Assembly: GCF_963422355.1 (NCBI RefSeq)
Contig: NC_085088.1
Span: 5,061,307 to 5,125,306 of the forward strand
Length of the DNA stretch: 64,000 nt
Direction: 5' to 3'
Source: Corticium candelabrum
Taxonomy: Eukaryota > Porifera > Homoscleromorpha > Homosclerophorida > Plakinidae
Part shown: piece after piece, positions 8,927 through 21,800 of the stretch
Layout: each line of letters begins with the position of its first letter
Position numbering within the stretch: position 1 is the first letter of the stretch
Made by a program: the position numbers and the translations under genes
The notes under the pieces: model-generated
Database searches by the model: none
The model's input: only the letters and a program-made list of their open reading frames with translations
What the model was told of the DNA's origin: nothing

Positions 8927-11900
8927 ATGAAGCCAGCTCTTATTCTCGCAGCCTTTTGGGTTGTAGGTGTCACCGCAAGAATGGATTGCTCGGAAACTAC
9001 CTTCCTGGATACTGCAGCCATTGCCAATAGTTTGCAATCTTTGAAAGTCATTGACATCGCAGCAAACGTCGTCAATAATGCAACTAGCATATCTGCAACA
9101 GTGCTAACGAACCAGTCCGTCACTGCAGCTCGCCTTTGGCAAGTTATCTCTTGCTTTGCCTCCAACCGCCCACCGGCACTTCCTGCCGTTTTCGGCATCG
9201 ATCTGTGGAAACTAGACGTTGACAGCCTTCACATCGTTCAGCAGCAAAGTAGGTTTGTTGTGTCTCTCATTACGCGTCAAATCAGTGAACTTCTATTGCT
9301 TCCGCCTTTTCTAATGCTCCACGATGTTGATGCCAAACTAATCTTCCCTCTAACTGGTGTCAATGAACTACTCAACGTGTCTGTTAAAGGCGCGTGGCGA
9401 CTGAAGCAAAAAAGTGTGCCCATTCTAGCTAACTGGCTTGGTTCCTCGCTCAGTTTGTCGTTTCCCAAAGCGCCTTCATTCTTAAATGTTCCTAGTGTTA
9501 TGGAGCATATTAACGAAGAAACATTCTGGAATACTATAAGTTCCACACTGACTCCTGCAAGACTACAAGGCATACTGAACATGAAGAATATCGACATGAA
9601 GGGCGACCTCACCAACATGTTGGATTGCACAAAACAATTTGTGTTGACAGCTGAAGGCGTAACAGAGACGGAACTGTTGGAAACAATGGTTACTCGATTT
9701 TTCTTACACGTTCGTCTCACACCTCCTGAAGCACGGACATCTATTGTTTGTGACGTGATTTCTTCTACTGTGATATATGAAGATCGAGACGGGCCTACAA
9801 CCGTCGTCACGACGTCCTCTTCCGCTTCTCCAACTTTGTCGATGACAAACACCGTCTATACCATCAGCTCACAGTCGGACATTTCTACATCTGCAACCAC
9901 TCCAATGTTGGAAACGGACATACACAGGCATATTCATTCAACCGAAGCTGCAAAAGCAATTCCAAGTAGCTCGTATGCTGCTGATTCTCAAACGAGAACG
10001 ACTACAATGAAATCTGTAGTAATTCATTCTACTGCTGACACGGACACCAACAAAGGTACTTTACATAAATGAAATTTACCTAAAGAATGATTTCATAAAT
10101 ACAAGTCTGCATGCGCTCGTATGCGGTAGTGAGTGTTTTTAGCCCGAGGCGCGCATGTGCTACATGGTTACCGTAATGCCCTTGTGAACGGACGGACGGA
10201 CCAAGGGACGGCCAATTCGAATGCAGCTCGTGTTTTCATTGTTATCGCTGGTGTTAACTAGAGTGCCTGTCGATGGTGATGGTGTGTTTGCAGAGGAGGC
10301 AGTGTACGCACCACATTATCGGTAAGTAATTGTGAACTTCTAGCCAAGCCGATGTCTGAGAGCATAGCGATCGTTTTCGGTTGTGTTTCTACAGCTAGCT
10401 GTAATTTGCTACCAAGAACAATCTATAGGAGAGAGTTTGAAACTCTACGCTCACATCTGTGCGACTACCCTAGTTTACACGCTGACAGCAATCAGTGTCC
10501 CCATGACGATCGAAATGAGGGAAGGATTGCGTTCTCGATCGATCGCTGTTTGCAACTTTCCCTGCCAACTGCGCAAGTAGAGAGTCAAGAATTTCTACAC
10601 TATAGCACGCAATTTGTACGCTTTCTATTGAACTATCTATTTCACCTACTAATTTATAGATGATCGCGCTGGTAGATAGCTAACTAGAACTCATGAAAGG
10701 AAATTACGGGTGCTAAGTTAGATCCCATTAGGATAAACGGACCCGTTTGATGAGAGAAACACTTCACAGCAGGCTACTGATCATGGACACGGACAACGAA
10801 TTCCGTATTAGAACCGGATATAGATCTTATCGTCACAGTTGCGAAGTCTTTTGGGATTTCTCAATTAAACGCAACACCTTTCCACAACTATATTGTTCTA
10901 TTTACAACAGCACTTAATGCATGCAAACGCACAAAAGACATGAAAAAGACATGATGGACTCACGTGCAGAATAGCGTAATGAGGCAACTCAAGACACGTC
11001 AGAACTTGAACAACTATTCCAGTCATCTGGCTAGAGTAACAACTAAACAACATCTCCATACGCTTCGAATAAGGTCGTGCTCTTGGCCAACAGACCAGCC
11101 AAACGTTATTGCACCCACTGTCGTAAGACGTGTTTTCGGTTACTGCGCATGATCGGAAGCATTACATCCTCTGTTGTCTTTGCATGCTTTGAAGAAATAT
11201 CGGATGTTGACAATCTCACATGCGGGTCAGTGAGTCCAGCCTCCTTCTCATGCTCTTCATTGGCTCTGACTAGCTAAACTACAAATCCAAGGTGGGTGCT
11301 AGTCTCTTGCACAGCCCCTCTCAACGCGCGCGCGAGGAGCGGAGAAGGGGCGGTGCCCGCACGCGAAAGAGTGTCTTTTCGATAATTGGGAACGGAAAAG
11401 GAGGGACCAACGCCTGACGTCGTCTCTTTAGCACACGTAGCACGTGCCTGCCTCGGGTGATCGCTAGCTATTATGTCACTCAACACGCTGTGAAGCCGAG
11501 GCGTCATACGTTTGCACGCGCATTGTTCCGTAAGGCCGTAGTAGTTCACTAGAAGGGCACAGAGACTGAGGAGATCGAAAAGTAACAGTCATTCCTTCAT
11601 ACACGGGTAAGACCCTGAGATTCAGGTGACAAGCTAGCGCGGAATGCGTCAAATAGTCAAGGTGACGTACGTTGTATTGGTGCAGAGATTTCTAATGCAT
11701 CGTGTAAGTTTCACCTCGTGATTCATAAGCTGCTGGGTCTGGTGAGTCTGGTCGTCTAGTTTAGAGGGTCATGATCACCTCATCATCATCACGTAATCAC
11801 GTAACTTTTAGCCTGTGAGTCTTATACAACTGCGCTAGCCGTAAAAACTTCCTGGGTTTAAGGTCTACGGACCGATAGAGTAGGGTCAACTCTTAATTAC

Positions 11901-14900
11901 CATCAATAAAGGTACAACGTACGTCACCTTGATTTGAACGCGCGTACTGCATTCGCGTTCCGCGCTAACTTGCCATCTGAATCTCACCGTTGTATGAGGG
12001 AATGGCTGTTACTTTTCGACCTCCTCGGTCTCTGTTCCCTTCTAGTGATCTACATGATCTGTTATGTATACACCCCACGGAACAATGCTCATGCAAACGT
12101 ATGACGTCTCAGCCTTACAGCATGTCGAGTGACATAATAGCTAGCGATCACCCGAGGCAGGCGCGTGTTACGCGTGCTAAAGAGACGACGTCAGGCGTTA
12201 GTCACTCCTTTTCCGTTCCCAATTATCTGCGTGTGCGGGCACCGCCCCTCTCCGCTCCTCGCGCGCGCGTTAAGAGGGGCTGTGCAAGAGACTAGATGGG
12301 TGCCAGACGAGGGTTTAGCACTTTAGAGTTTCTTCATCTGGTCATGTAGTTTCTTACACAGACGCGTAGCCAGGATTCTGACAGTGTTGAATCCAGAGTT
12401 TCTGAAAGGGTAGGCGCAATTTAAATTAATGGGAAGTTTGAATGAAGATCCTTCCACCGGCTGGTCACACAACGTGACTGCCAGCTTGGAAACAATTTCG
12501 TTCACAAGTTTATTACATCCGTCCTATTCTTAGAAACGTCAAGCATATAAGACAGTCTCTAGAGGCTCTCTCGTATTCTAGGTTTTCCAAAGTAACTTTA
12601 AACGTTTGAGGGCACTAAAATCATCTTTTTGAATGCACCTATACAAACTGCAGAAGACGTTTTACTTGCAATTCACTAGACTGACCGAGAGACGAAGAGA
12701 AATATACGACTGTACGTCAAAACATTGAATAGATGGTCAGGTTTCGTGCTGGTAACAACATCATTTCTGACATCTCAAACTTAGCTCATGCACTGACGTA
12801 GCGTCAGAGGGGAATCCTTGTAAGCGTGTCAAACAGAAGCCTCTCTGAAGCACCACGTTTCCTTCAGGTTGCCAAACAGTCATTGTACTGTATTGATATT
12901 GTTGACAAGTAATAAGAAATAGAGAGAGTAGCCTCGCAAGCCAGGCTCTTCCGCGCAGTCGTTGAGCTAAACGCACGTGAATCACGAGAGGAGGAGGAGC
13001 TTTTGCCGGAATTGCTCCAGCGCGAGAAGAGCCTGGTCGCTTTCGAGAACGTCATAGTGACGTAGGACCCTGGATCCGGTTTTATAGCTTGGATAAGGCT
13101 AATTCGATTAGCTAAGCCTGTAGGTAGGAAAGTTGAGTAACGACGCGGCATCGCTTCACGCAATGGCTTGTTTTGAGCGAAGTACGTAGTTGACATCACC
13201 GTTCGCTTCTAGTACGTATATAAACAGCTCAGCCATGTAATATTCTGCGGTGTCACGACTCTTTTTCAGCATTCAGTTTCGCCAACGTGCACTACACCGC
13301 CGAATCTAGACGACTACCAATCTGCAGCGTGGTAGTTTGAGAAATAAACTCATGTATTGTACGCGGTTAGTGTATGTAGCACTCAAGAGTCCATGCATTG
13401 AAACAAGTCGTACGTAGTATACAAAACATACAACTACGAATCAACTCTACACTTCCTGAACATGGTAGGTCCACTGCACTGCTGTTTTCCCACTCCTAGT
13501 ATAGGTGTTTACCAGTTCCGAGCCAAGCCAATATCGTAAAAACAGCTGCTTGCTAGGTCGAAATTACTTTCACACGTTCATTTCAGATAGACTGCGTTGG
13601 CAATACACGCCATCTGATCATGACGTGAACTCCGTTCCCGTCTGGAGAGGTCAACAAGCTGTAGCCGCTGCTTTGATGAACCGTTGAGTAAAACAGGGCC
13701 GGCAATTCTCACACCATTTCCCCCACAGACTAGATGTCAGAGTAGATGCGCAAGAGTGGTGTGACTGCGACGTCGGTTTCAAACCTGCAGATGAGTTCAG
13801 TAGAAAGAAACGTTACTGGAGAGTGTAGTTTCACCGGACCAGTCCCATGTAGGCCATTCCTGAGCTCATTATTCACCAGCACTTCGTCCATCAACAGCTT
13901 CATTGGCTTTCGTGTTCAAGCGCTCTCCGCGGAGGTCTTGACTGTACTTCATGTATCAAAGGCAATTACATTAACGAGCTCTAGGAAATCGAATTAGCCT
14001 TATCCAAGCTATGAAACCGGATCTGGGGTCTGACGTTCTCGAAAGCGACCACGCCCTTCTCACGCTGGAGCAATTCCGGCAAAAGCTCCTCCTCCTCGCG
14101 TGATTCACGTGCTTTTAGCTCAGCGACTGCGCGGAAGAGCCTGGCTTACGAGGCTATAGGTAGAGTATTACTCCCAGCAAAGGATGCAAGGCTTATTCAG
14201 TATTACAACATTTTGGTTCCATGTGCCTTTGTGCGATATGGTTGAAAAATACAGTAGAAGCCATGGAATTCCCTGGATGATCGAAGACAAAGGAAGGCAT
14301 CACTGATAGCCATATTTCTGATTTGTGTGCGTCTTTCAAAGATATAAAGTTTCAGGTGGCAACTGCTCTCATGCATTAGTTGCGCATGCTGCAAACTTTT
14401 ATCAGAATAATTGTATCTGTATCAGTCATGTCTTCTTCTGTCTTAAATCCTTCAAGAAATTCAATGGACTTAACTCCACTCGCTAACCACACTGTACCAA
14501 GGCGCATAGAACCAAATACACCAAGGCACATAGAAGTTAAAACCAATTGTACTAAGGCACATAGAACCAAATGTACCAAGGCTCATACAACCAAATGTAC
14601 CAAGGCACATAGAACCAAATGTACCATGGCACATAGAACTAAATCTACCAAGGCACATAGAACCAAATGTACCAAGGGACATAAAACCAATGTACCAGGA
14701 CACATAAAAGCAAATGTACCATGGCACATAGAACCAAATGTACTAAGGCACATAGAACCAAATGTACCAAGGCACATAAAACCAAATGTACCATGGCACA
14801 TAGAACCAAATGTACTAAGGCACATAGAGCCAAATGTACCAAGGCTCATACAACCAAATGTACCAAGGCACATAGAACCAAATGTACCATGGCACATAGA

Positions 14901-17900
14901 ACTAAATCTACCAAGGCACATAGAACCAAATTTTGTAATACCGGTAACAGCCCTGCAGTTGTATGTGAGGTAGTGCGGTGATTAATTTAATTTTGTCCAA
15001 CCGAAAGTCTTCTCCATTCTGCCGCTTGTATAAAGAACAGTTTCTGAAAAAATGGTTCAATCTTGCCAGACGGCTTACACAGCTCTATAATGTAACTGTA
15101 AAAATACACGTTGACTTACATGGTATGTGTTCTTTTGCGCTGTTGTACGTGCATTTGTAGACTTACTTGTATACACATACAGTAACGTCATGCACTTATG
15201 TTTATGTCTTCATATTGTGCAGTATGTGTCTCAACGACTAGCTTACGTTAAATCCTTTTACGTCATCCGTTTAGCTAGCAAATTACAGACAAAAAAGCCA
15301 TTAATCGTTCAATATTTTTTATCTGGACTGACTTGTCTTACGATGTCCTGGAGCTTCTTTATCTATTCAACGTATTCAGTTCTATTTACTCAACGTAGTT
15401 CTACTGAGAATGTGCGAATTTATGTCACTCTTTTTAGACGACAAATGGTCAGACAACCTACAAAACATTATTAACATTTTAGAAGTAAATACAGAAACAA
15501 GCATTGTTAGCATAAACACTTTAATTCAATCTAGTCTAGTCTCCGAATCTCCTGATTTTCCTCTATTTGTCATAAATATAGTTTTATCTACAGTTTTGAT
15601 TTTAACTTAAATATTCGTAGGTAATTGTATCCACTACTCGTACTCTCGGTAACCAGTTAAACGTAAAGCAACAGCGGCAGCTCATGTGGATGTTTCATAC
15701 CTCAAGCAGTTTGTTTGCATTACAGACGATGTCAAGTATCTGTCTAGTCGTCCTTCAAGCTCAAACTATCACGAAGGTACGTTGACCGATTTACATAGTA
15801 CGTATAGCAGCAACTGGTCAATAACTGATGTACTTGCATCAGAAAATACTGCTACAAGCGCAACAAAACCAAAAGAAAGTGGTACTAGCGCAACAAAACC
15901 AGAAGAAAGTGCTACAGACACAACACAACCAGAAGAAAGTGTTACTAGTTCAACAAAACCAGCATTTTTAACCACCATGGATAGCAGCACAACCACTGAC
16001 TCGCCGTTAGAACTGGTCACTAGGGACTTCAGGCTAAAGAGATCTGCCAATGGTAAAACAAATGTTTTTGAAATCTGTAATAAGGCTGACTTCATGTGCT
16101 GTTTTATAGGAAATAGTGGTTCTGCACTACAGGAGATCACTGCAATTTTAGTAAGTGAAATAGATTCTGGCTCTTCTGCATTTAGCAGTCTTATTAACAG
16201 TTATATTGGCATTGATATTTCTACGCTCAAACTTACAACGTCAATTCAACTTGAAGGTATTCTGGTCGTCTCATCAGTTTCTGTCAGCAAGCAAAAAATT
16301 ACAGAATTGAACATCAATCCACTTGCTTCACACTGTGGCGGTATCAAACAAGGTCTGACCGCAATCGTTTCCATCAACTTGGCTTCTAAATCAAGTACGA
16401 TATTTGAGATTTACTGGGATGAAACAATAAAAACAAGAGTGTGTTCTGGTGGATTGTCACTACCATCACCCATCCCTTTCATTACGTCGTTCTTTCCATT
16501 AAAGTTGCCATCATTAAATTCTCTCTTGTCTGTGTTAAACAAATTGCGCATTACAGTTCCAGAGCCAACTGACCTAAGATATTTGATTGGAGACAAAGTA
16601 GTTGTGTTTGATTTCCTTGTCGACAAAGTGCTTGATCTAATACCGAGTCTGGCACAAGTGTCTCTCACCAATTTTCAAGTAAAAGTTCCTCTTCAAGACA
16701 TAAGCCTTCCTTCGTTGACAGCCTTGAGTAGCTGGAATTTGGGATCATTTAGTTGGCAAGGCGTATCTTTCTCTGTAAGAGATTACATTCCTCAAGTGAA
16801 ATGGACTGCCCAAATACTAAACATCGCTGACTTTCTGTCCAACTTGAAATTGAGCTTTCTTCCAAAGCCATTGCTCGTACCACTCAAAGCTGCTAATTTT
16901 CTTGACTTTGACATCGACAATCCTTCTATTTCGCTCACGTTTTCTGACTTTCCTTCCACATTCCGTTTGCAATTGCAAGGATTAGCTATCTTCAACGGAT
17001 GGAGTATCGAAACTGAGGGTTTAGTAAGCAGAGTTACCTCAAACTATGCGCTTGCACTAGGAATAGTGGCGAAAGACGTCAGTCTTGCAGATTTGCTTAC
17101 CACGTTATTTGGCCTCAAATTGTTAAATCTAATACCTTTCTTCAAAACGAGTTTCACAATAGGAATTGTGGTATCGGATGTCAATATTCCTGACCTTACA
17201 TTTGACAACGAACTCTTGAGTAAGGTCAGTACTATTCCTGGTGTCTCTCTCGTCGCTCCTTTCAAGTTGCCATCTACTTGTGATATCGATCTATTGTGTA
17301 AATTTGCAAAACAGGTTTTACCCGACGGTCTCATTTTAACCGGCGACATTTCATCTCTTGACAAGCTAGTGTTGACTGTTCCTATAGGAGACATATCGTT
17401 TGGATTGAAACTAAAAAAGGTGTCCCTAGAATTCAAGTTGGACGGACCGTTCTCTCTCATTCCACAACACACGATAGGAATGTCTGCAGAGCTAGAACTC
17501 GATATATTTGGTAAGAAATTTCAGTTCAAAGGAAGCATTAGACAAGGTCAGGTTCGTCTTGAACTAGAAATGAAGATGATTGGATGGTGGACACCTTTAC
17601 CATTCTTGTCATTGGGGGATGGTCTTCTAGGACTTGGAGTTAACCCTCCCTCACTATTACCTACACTAATTCAAATAGAACTCGACATCAAAATTGGAAT
17701 AATCGGTAATGGGAAGGAGATTCGAACTACCGTAGCCATGCGTTTAGATTTACAAAACCCGGTGAAAAATTACTATTACGGACATATTTCAAAATTTACA
17801 TTAAGCGCCCTATTGAATGCGTTTGATGTCAGCTTGCCGATTCCTCCGATTATCGGCGACATGGGATTCCCAAACGGACTCCACGTATCATTCAGCTCGT

Positions 17901-20778
17901 CTCCACTACCCATCCGTATCCTACGCAGCGACAATAACATTATAATTCCAACAGGATATTCATTCTCTGGCACACTCAATTTCCTGGGTTTACAAATGTT
18001 CGCAAAAATATCACTCACTCCATTGTCTTATCCTATAGAAGCTTGTTTGGAATCAAAAATTATACTACCGCTTGGCCTTGTTGAGCTCTCCAGATCAAGT
18101 AGCAATCGTAATGCAGGACCCTGTTTGAAGGCGACCATTGACTTTACAAGTGACTTAAATATTGATGTGTGTCTGAATGGATATATATCTTTGTTCAGAG
18201 GTGCTTTGACAAAAGAAATCAAGTTGGTTATCACAGAAAATAAAATAGAAGCTCAGTTTTCAGCTAAACTTTTTCAATATAACCTAAACATCATATTAAC
18301 AGGTGCCTATGGCAACCTGCTGGCAACAAAATTTAGAGTAGCCGCTCATGTAACAACCGATATACTAGGAAGGATTGGAAGAGGCGTCAAGGACATACTT
18401 CGTTCTGCAGGTGATAAAGCAAACAGTGTGGTGAATGGCTTGCAAAGCACACTTGACGCTGCGAAGGCTGTTTTCGACAAAGCAAACAGTTTTCTGAGTG
18501 CCAGGCAAAATGACCTCCATAATGCGGAAAGGAAGCTTGCAGGTCCCAAACGAGTATTAGATAGTGCACAACGAAAAGTGGACGGTCTGTGCAAGATACG
18601 TTCCTGCTCGTCAGGTAAGTATTTCAATAGCCAATATCTTTATACGCTATCTTGTTTTTAATAAACATTCATTCTATTGAAGCTTGTGTTGGCTGCCCTG
18701 GATGGAATGGCTGTTGTTTCAAAGTGTGGGGAAAGTGCGTCGGCTGTCCCAGTTGGCGCAGTTGTTGCTTTAGAGTGAGTGATCCGATATGCTCGGGAGC
18801 AAACGTTCTTTGCCGCACTGTCCGATCGGCGGCTAACCTTGCTTTGGCAGGTGCAAAGGTAGCGTATAATGCCGTTCTGTCTCCATTTAGAGTTGCTGAA
18901 CTCGCATTAGAGGGGGCAAAGGTAGCTCTCAAAGCGGCAAAACTTCCCTTCGATGCAGCAAAACGTGCACTTGAATTGGGTCGACAAGCAATGGCGGTCG
19001 GATTAAAAGCAGTTGAACTTTTGGCCGGTTTTGTATTGGGTGAAGCCGTCGACGTCAAATCCATAAAGTTGGAGGCAGGTGTTGATCAGCTTGATCTAAG
19101 CTCCGTGTCGGCAAGGGTCCAAGTAACATTTTTTGGTCGCAGTAAAACGATCTCCGTCTCTTTAAATCTCAAATCAATGAACATCATCTCGCTTTTAGCT
19201 GAAGAGGCTCTACCGGGAGTGATTAACTTTCGTCGACGAAGAAGTGTCAGAAGCAATGCATACGAAGTTTTTTCTCAGTTCTTACAAACGTCAGCGCATC
19301 ATCTTAGAAAAAAGAAAGAACTTGCAACACTATATATAGACATCCCAAACAACAATGATTACCTACCATCGCCGAGCCCACATTCATCTGTTGCTACAAT
19401 CGCAAACAGGAAAATATTGCAAATATTGAATGAAACTCGCAATCAGTTTGCTCTTGAAAGACATCAAGTTAGGCAACAGACAGTAGATCAGTTATCAGAA
19501 GCCACTAATCATTTGGCTGTTTCTTGGAATAAATCTGCAAACCCTGAAATGAACGTATCATCTACAAAACTCAACAAAACTCTGCAAACAAACCCTGGAA
19601 AAGGTGAGTATTGATTGCTGTACAGTTTAATATGTTCGTGTCATGCATGGCTTCCTTCGTAATCTGCTTCATTATTACAACTTTTCAGACAAATGTACTA
19701 CACTAACGCTCCTCACAAGACTGACGAAGACTTTCTCCACACATCTGTGGAATGTGTATAGAGAGTGGAAATACTCGGTCTCCCAATTCAGCACTGAAGT
19801 TCGTCAACATCACCTTGAAACTTTCCAACTCAAACATTTGAAAGAGAATTTAACTTTCACCGTGGCATCAGAAATAGAAAACTTAGAAAGCTACTCAGAA
19901 GGGCATACAGAAATCATGGAACAATTTCGGAAAGGTAAACAGATCAAGAATTGAATAACTAAAAAATATTGCAATTCTCAAAATCATGCATTCTAGACGC
20001 CAAAGAAGAAGATGTGCTATTGGATGATGTGACAAAAGGTACACGTAACTAATGTAATATAATTAATCAAACAACAAACTAAATGCCATCTGTAAAAATC
20101 TTTTAGAAAAGTACAAATGCAAATCAAATAATAGCTTGTCAATAAATCAATATTATTGATTGTCGACGATCATTAACTTCTATACATAATATGGCCATTA
20201 TATTGTTATAAATCATTCCGCGTACTAACTATCTTAGCTATTATTTGAGGCTTGATAAGGTAATAAACAACTTGCACTATCTGGCATTCATGTGCGCAAC
20301 ATGTAAAACCACAAATCCAGAACATACAATAAGCAACTTTTGATCGCAAAAATATATTGAATAATTACGTATTGTACAACGTTTGCAGAGATCCTGGCTT
20401 GGGATAATGCAGTTGGCGGTACGCTAACGCAACTGAATCAAATTGGAGGCCAGCAGTTGCTCAAGACAATTGATTCAAGCTTTCGCGATGAAACAGGAAT
20501 GACATTCGTATTGTACCTACAACAACAGCTACAAAAGCTAGACAATAGCTTGACTGTATGGAAAATCACTACGGTGAGAATTCACGCTAATTAGAACACT
20601 AACTAACAAGAATGTCTATTGAGGAATTCGTTGTCTTCTGTTGTACTTCCAATTTCAGATAACGAAACAGCTGAGCAAAAAATCGCTAACAAAAATGACA
20701 ACTCTAACTGCCATAATGACGACAAAAATCAGGCAACTGGAAAAGAACATGAAATGCCGTCGTAGACGTCGCCCATAA
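8927..20778 (+). CDS. Gene A: large secreted protein of unknown family
   Basis: I do not recognise this protein. Proposed exons: 8927-10055, 15726-18614, 18683-19603, 19689-19934, 19997-20038, 20389-20573, 20659-20778. The junctions after exons 1-5 are phase 1 and the last is phase 0, and the total of 5532 nt gives 1843 aa. The start has a clear signal peptide (MKPALILAAFWVVGVTA). Order: a domain of about 290 aa; a Ser/Thr-rich mucin-like linker (about 290-465) with three to four 10-aa repeats of the form GTSATKPEES; a furin-like RLKR at 479-482; a long beta-rich region of alternating hydrophobic strands (about 490-1280), reminiscent of lipid-binding folds; Ala-rich helices; a double CxGCP..W..CCF Cys motif at about 1341-1367; more Ala/Lys helices; RRRR at 1523-1526; a helical C-terminus ending in CRRRRRP. 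The exon 1-2 link spans 5.7 kb and is the weakest step; exon 1 could be a separate gene. Confidence 0.75.
10190..11290. repeat. Dispersed repeat, copy A (interrupted by foldback element)
   Basis: Contains the shared blocks ggccaattcgaatgcag, ggtgttaactagagtgcc (near 10200-10265) and ctcatgctcttcattggctctga (near 11245-11270). The run gagggtttagcacttta just right of the foldback element (about 12310) matches gagggtttaggacttta in copy C. The foldback element therefore appears to have inserted into this older repeat. Confidence 0.45.
11300..12294. mobile_element. Foldback element with ~380-bp inverted arms
   Basis: The arms 11300-11677 and 11913-12294 are inverted copies, beginning tagtctcttgcacagcccct and diverged by scattered substitutions and small indels. 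The spacer (11678-11912) shows no gene. The flanks ggtgggtgc (11291-11299) and gatgggtgc (12295-12303) form a 9-bp direct repeat with one mismatch, in line with a Mutator-type target duplication. The arms are GC-richer than the surroundings and contain a run of alternating CG. No transposase is visible. Confidence 0.75.
12929..14156. mobile_element. Second long inverted-repeat element
   Basis: The arms 12929-13107 and 13989-14156 are inverted copies beginning tagcctcg and rich in a gaggaggaggagctttt motif. The interior of about 880 bp has short open frames without recognised domains and a TATA-like tatataaa near 13216. The possible 9-bp target duplication is imperfect (tagagagag against taggtagag, 7 of 9). 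The terminal sequence differs from the element at 11300, so this is a separate family. Confidence 0.65.
14497..14935. repeat. 24-bp minisatellite with higher-order repeat
   Basis: About 18 tandem copies of a 24-bp unit (gtaccaaggcacatagaacc plus aaat) are present. The length is a multiple of three and the unit lacks stops in several frames, so long spurious open frames appear on both strands (for example 14380-14973). Variant units recur in the same order about 263 bp apart (14577-14670 and 14840-14933), showing an 11-unit block duplication with one 23-bp unit. Confidence 0.92.
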
Positions 20779-20787
20779 CAACACACC

Positions 20788-20793
20788 AATAAA
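20788..20793 (+). promoter_or_regulatory. Polyadenylation signal of gene A
   Basis: AATAAA lies 10 nt after the stop codon at 20776-20778. This implies a very short 3' UTR and supports the end of the model. Confidence 0.5.
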
Positions 20794-21720
20794 CCGAAGG
20801 AAAACAACATATGACTGCATCCAGAGATGGTGCTTAACTGTGTTTTCATTCACAATTGCTTTCTTTAGTAATATATCGGCATGGTACGTGATTTCTTTCT
20901 CAAACACTCTGTATGCCCGGTTACCAGCCGTATAGATATGAATAACGATTGGTATTGCGTTAAGCTGTCCTGTTATGCGAGTCTTGAATAGCACAGCTAA
21001 ATAAGTGTACGTGCGGAATGCGACGTTGCGTTGATTGTTTCGTGACACTGTTTCACTCCAAGGCAACGAAATTTCATGCCCACTGCAGTCAATGCTGTAC
21101 CAAAAATGTTTTGTGGACGTCTGCTTCTATAGACTTTATATGAAGGAACTAAGCTAAGAACGTTTTCCTTAGAGTTCGAGCTATGTAAATCTCATCCAAC
21201 TGACACAGCTTCGAATACACCCCGTTCTGCTATACGATTTTCCTGCATATTCAAAAGTCGTAAAGTCTATGCACAGCTTTGCTCTTTTCAAAGTACAACA
21301 AGTACTGCACGTATTGATAACACAGCTAACTTGGCAACGAGAAGATACAATGCAGTGCTGTACATTCGAGCTGGACTCATCCGAGACTGGTCACGAGTCT
21401 GGTCAAAAGGCTCACACGCCACAACAGCCATTATTGCCGGTTCTTGTTGGTTGTATTGCATGTTCGTCAACTACACCAGTACATGTGCAGTACTTCCAAT
21501 ATTTTTCTTACGAAAAAAGATAAGCTGTATTCAACGAGGTATGCGGCCAACGAAGAGAAAAAACACTGACCGACGTCAAGCCATCTAAAACCTGCCTCTT
21601 TCTTTTGTCATTTCCCAAAGCGGTCTCGTTCCTTGATCTCCATATCGCTTTAGAAACTACATCCAAGCTGAAATAGAATGCTAATACTGAATGGATAGAG
21701 AAGTGCCGGAGTTTTTTCAA

Positions 21721-21725
<5 letters not shown>

Positions 21726-21766
<41 letters not shown>

Positions 21767-21800
21767 TATAAATAATAAATAAATAAATAAATAAATAAAA
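21726..21800. repeat. AT dinucleotide and AAAT microsatellite
   Basis: A (TA)n run is followed by (AAAT)n. The open frames across it are low-complexity artefacts. Confidence 0.9.

Larger units (their letters stand above)
10056..15725 (+). other. First intron of gene A, filled with repeats
   Basis: The donor aag|gtactt and acceptor tttgcattacag join two phase-1 exons, both coding for Ser/Thr-rich sequence. The interval holds part of a dispersed repeat (10190-11270), two long inverted-repeat elements and a minisatellite. Several 60-110-codon open frames here show no recognisable domain. Additional small symmetric exons cannot be excluded. Confidence 0.6.

Noticed and set aside
13746..13997. 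83-codon frame inside the second inverted-repeat element
   Set aside because: No domain and no splice or promoter support.
14380..14981. Long open frames of 60-197 codons on both strands
   Set aside because: Produced by the stop-free 24-bp minisatellite; no homology or splice context.
20704..21066. 120-codon minus-strand frame downstream of gene A
   Set aside because: Overlaps the last exon of gene A in antisense; no recognisable domain.
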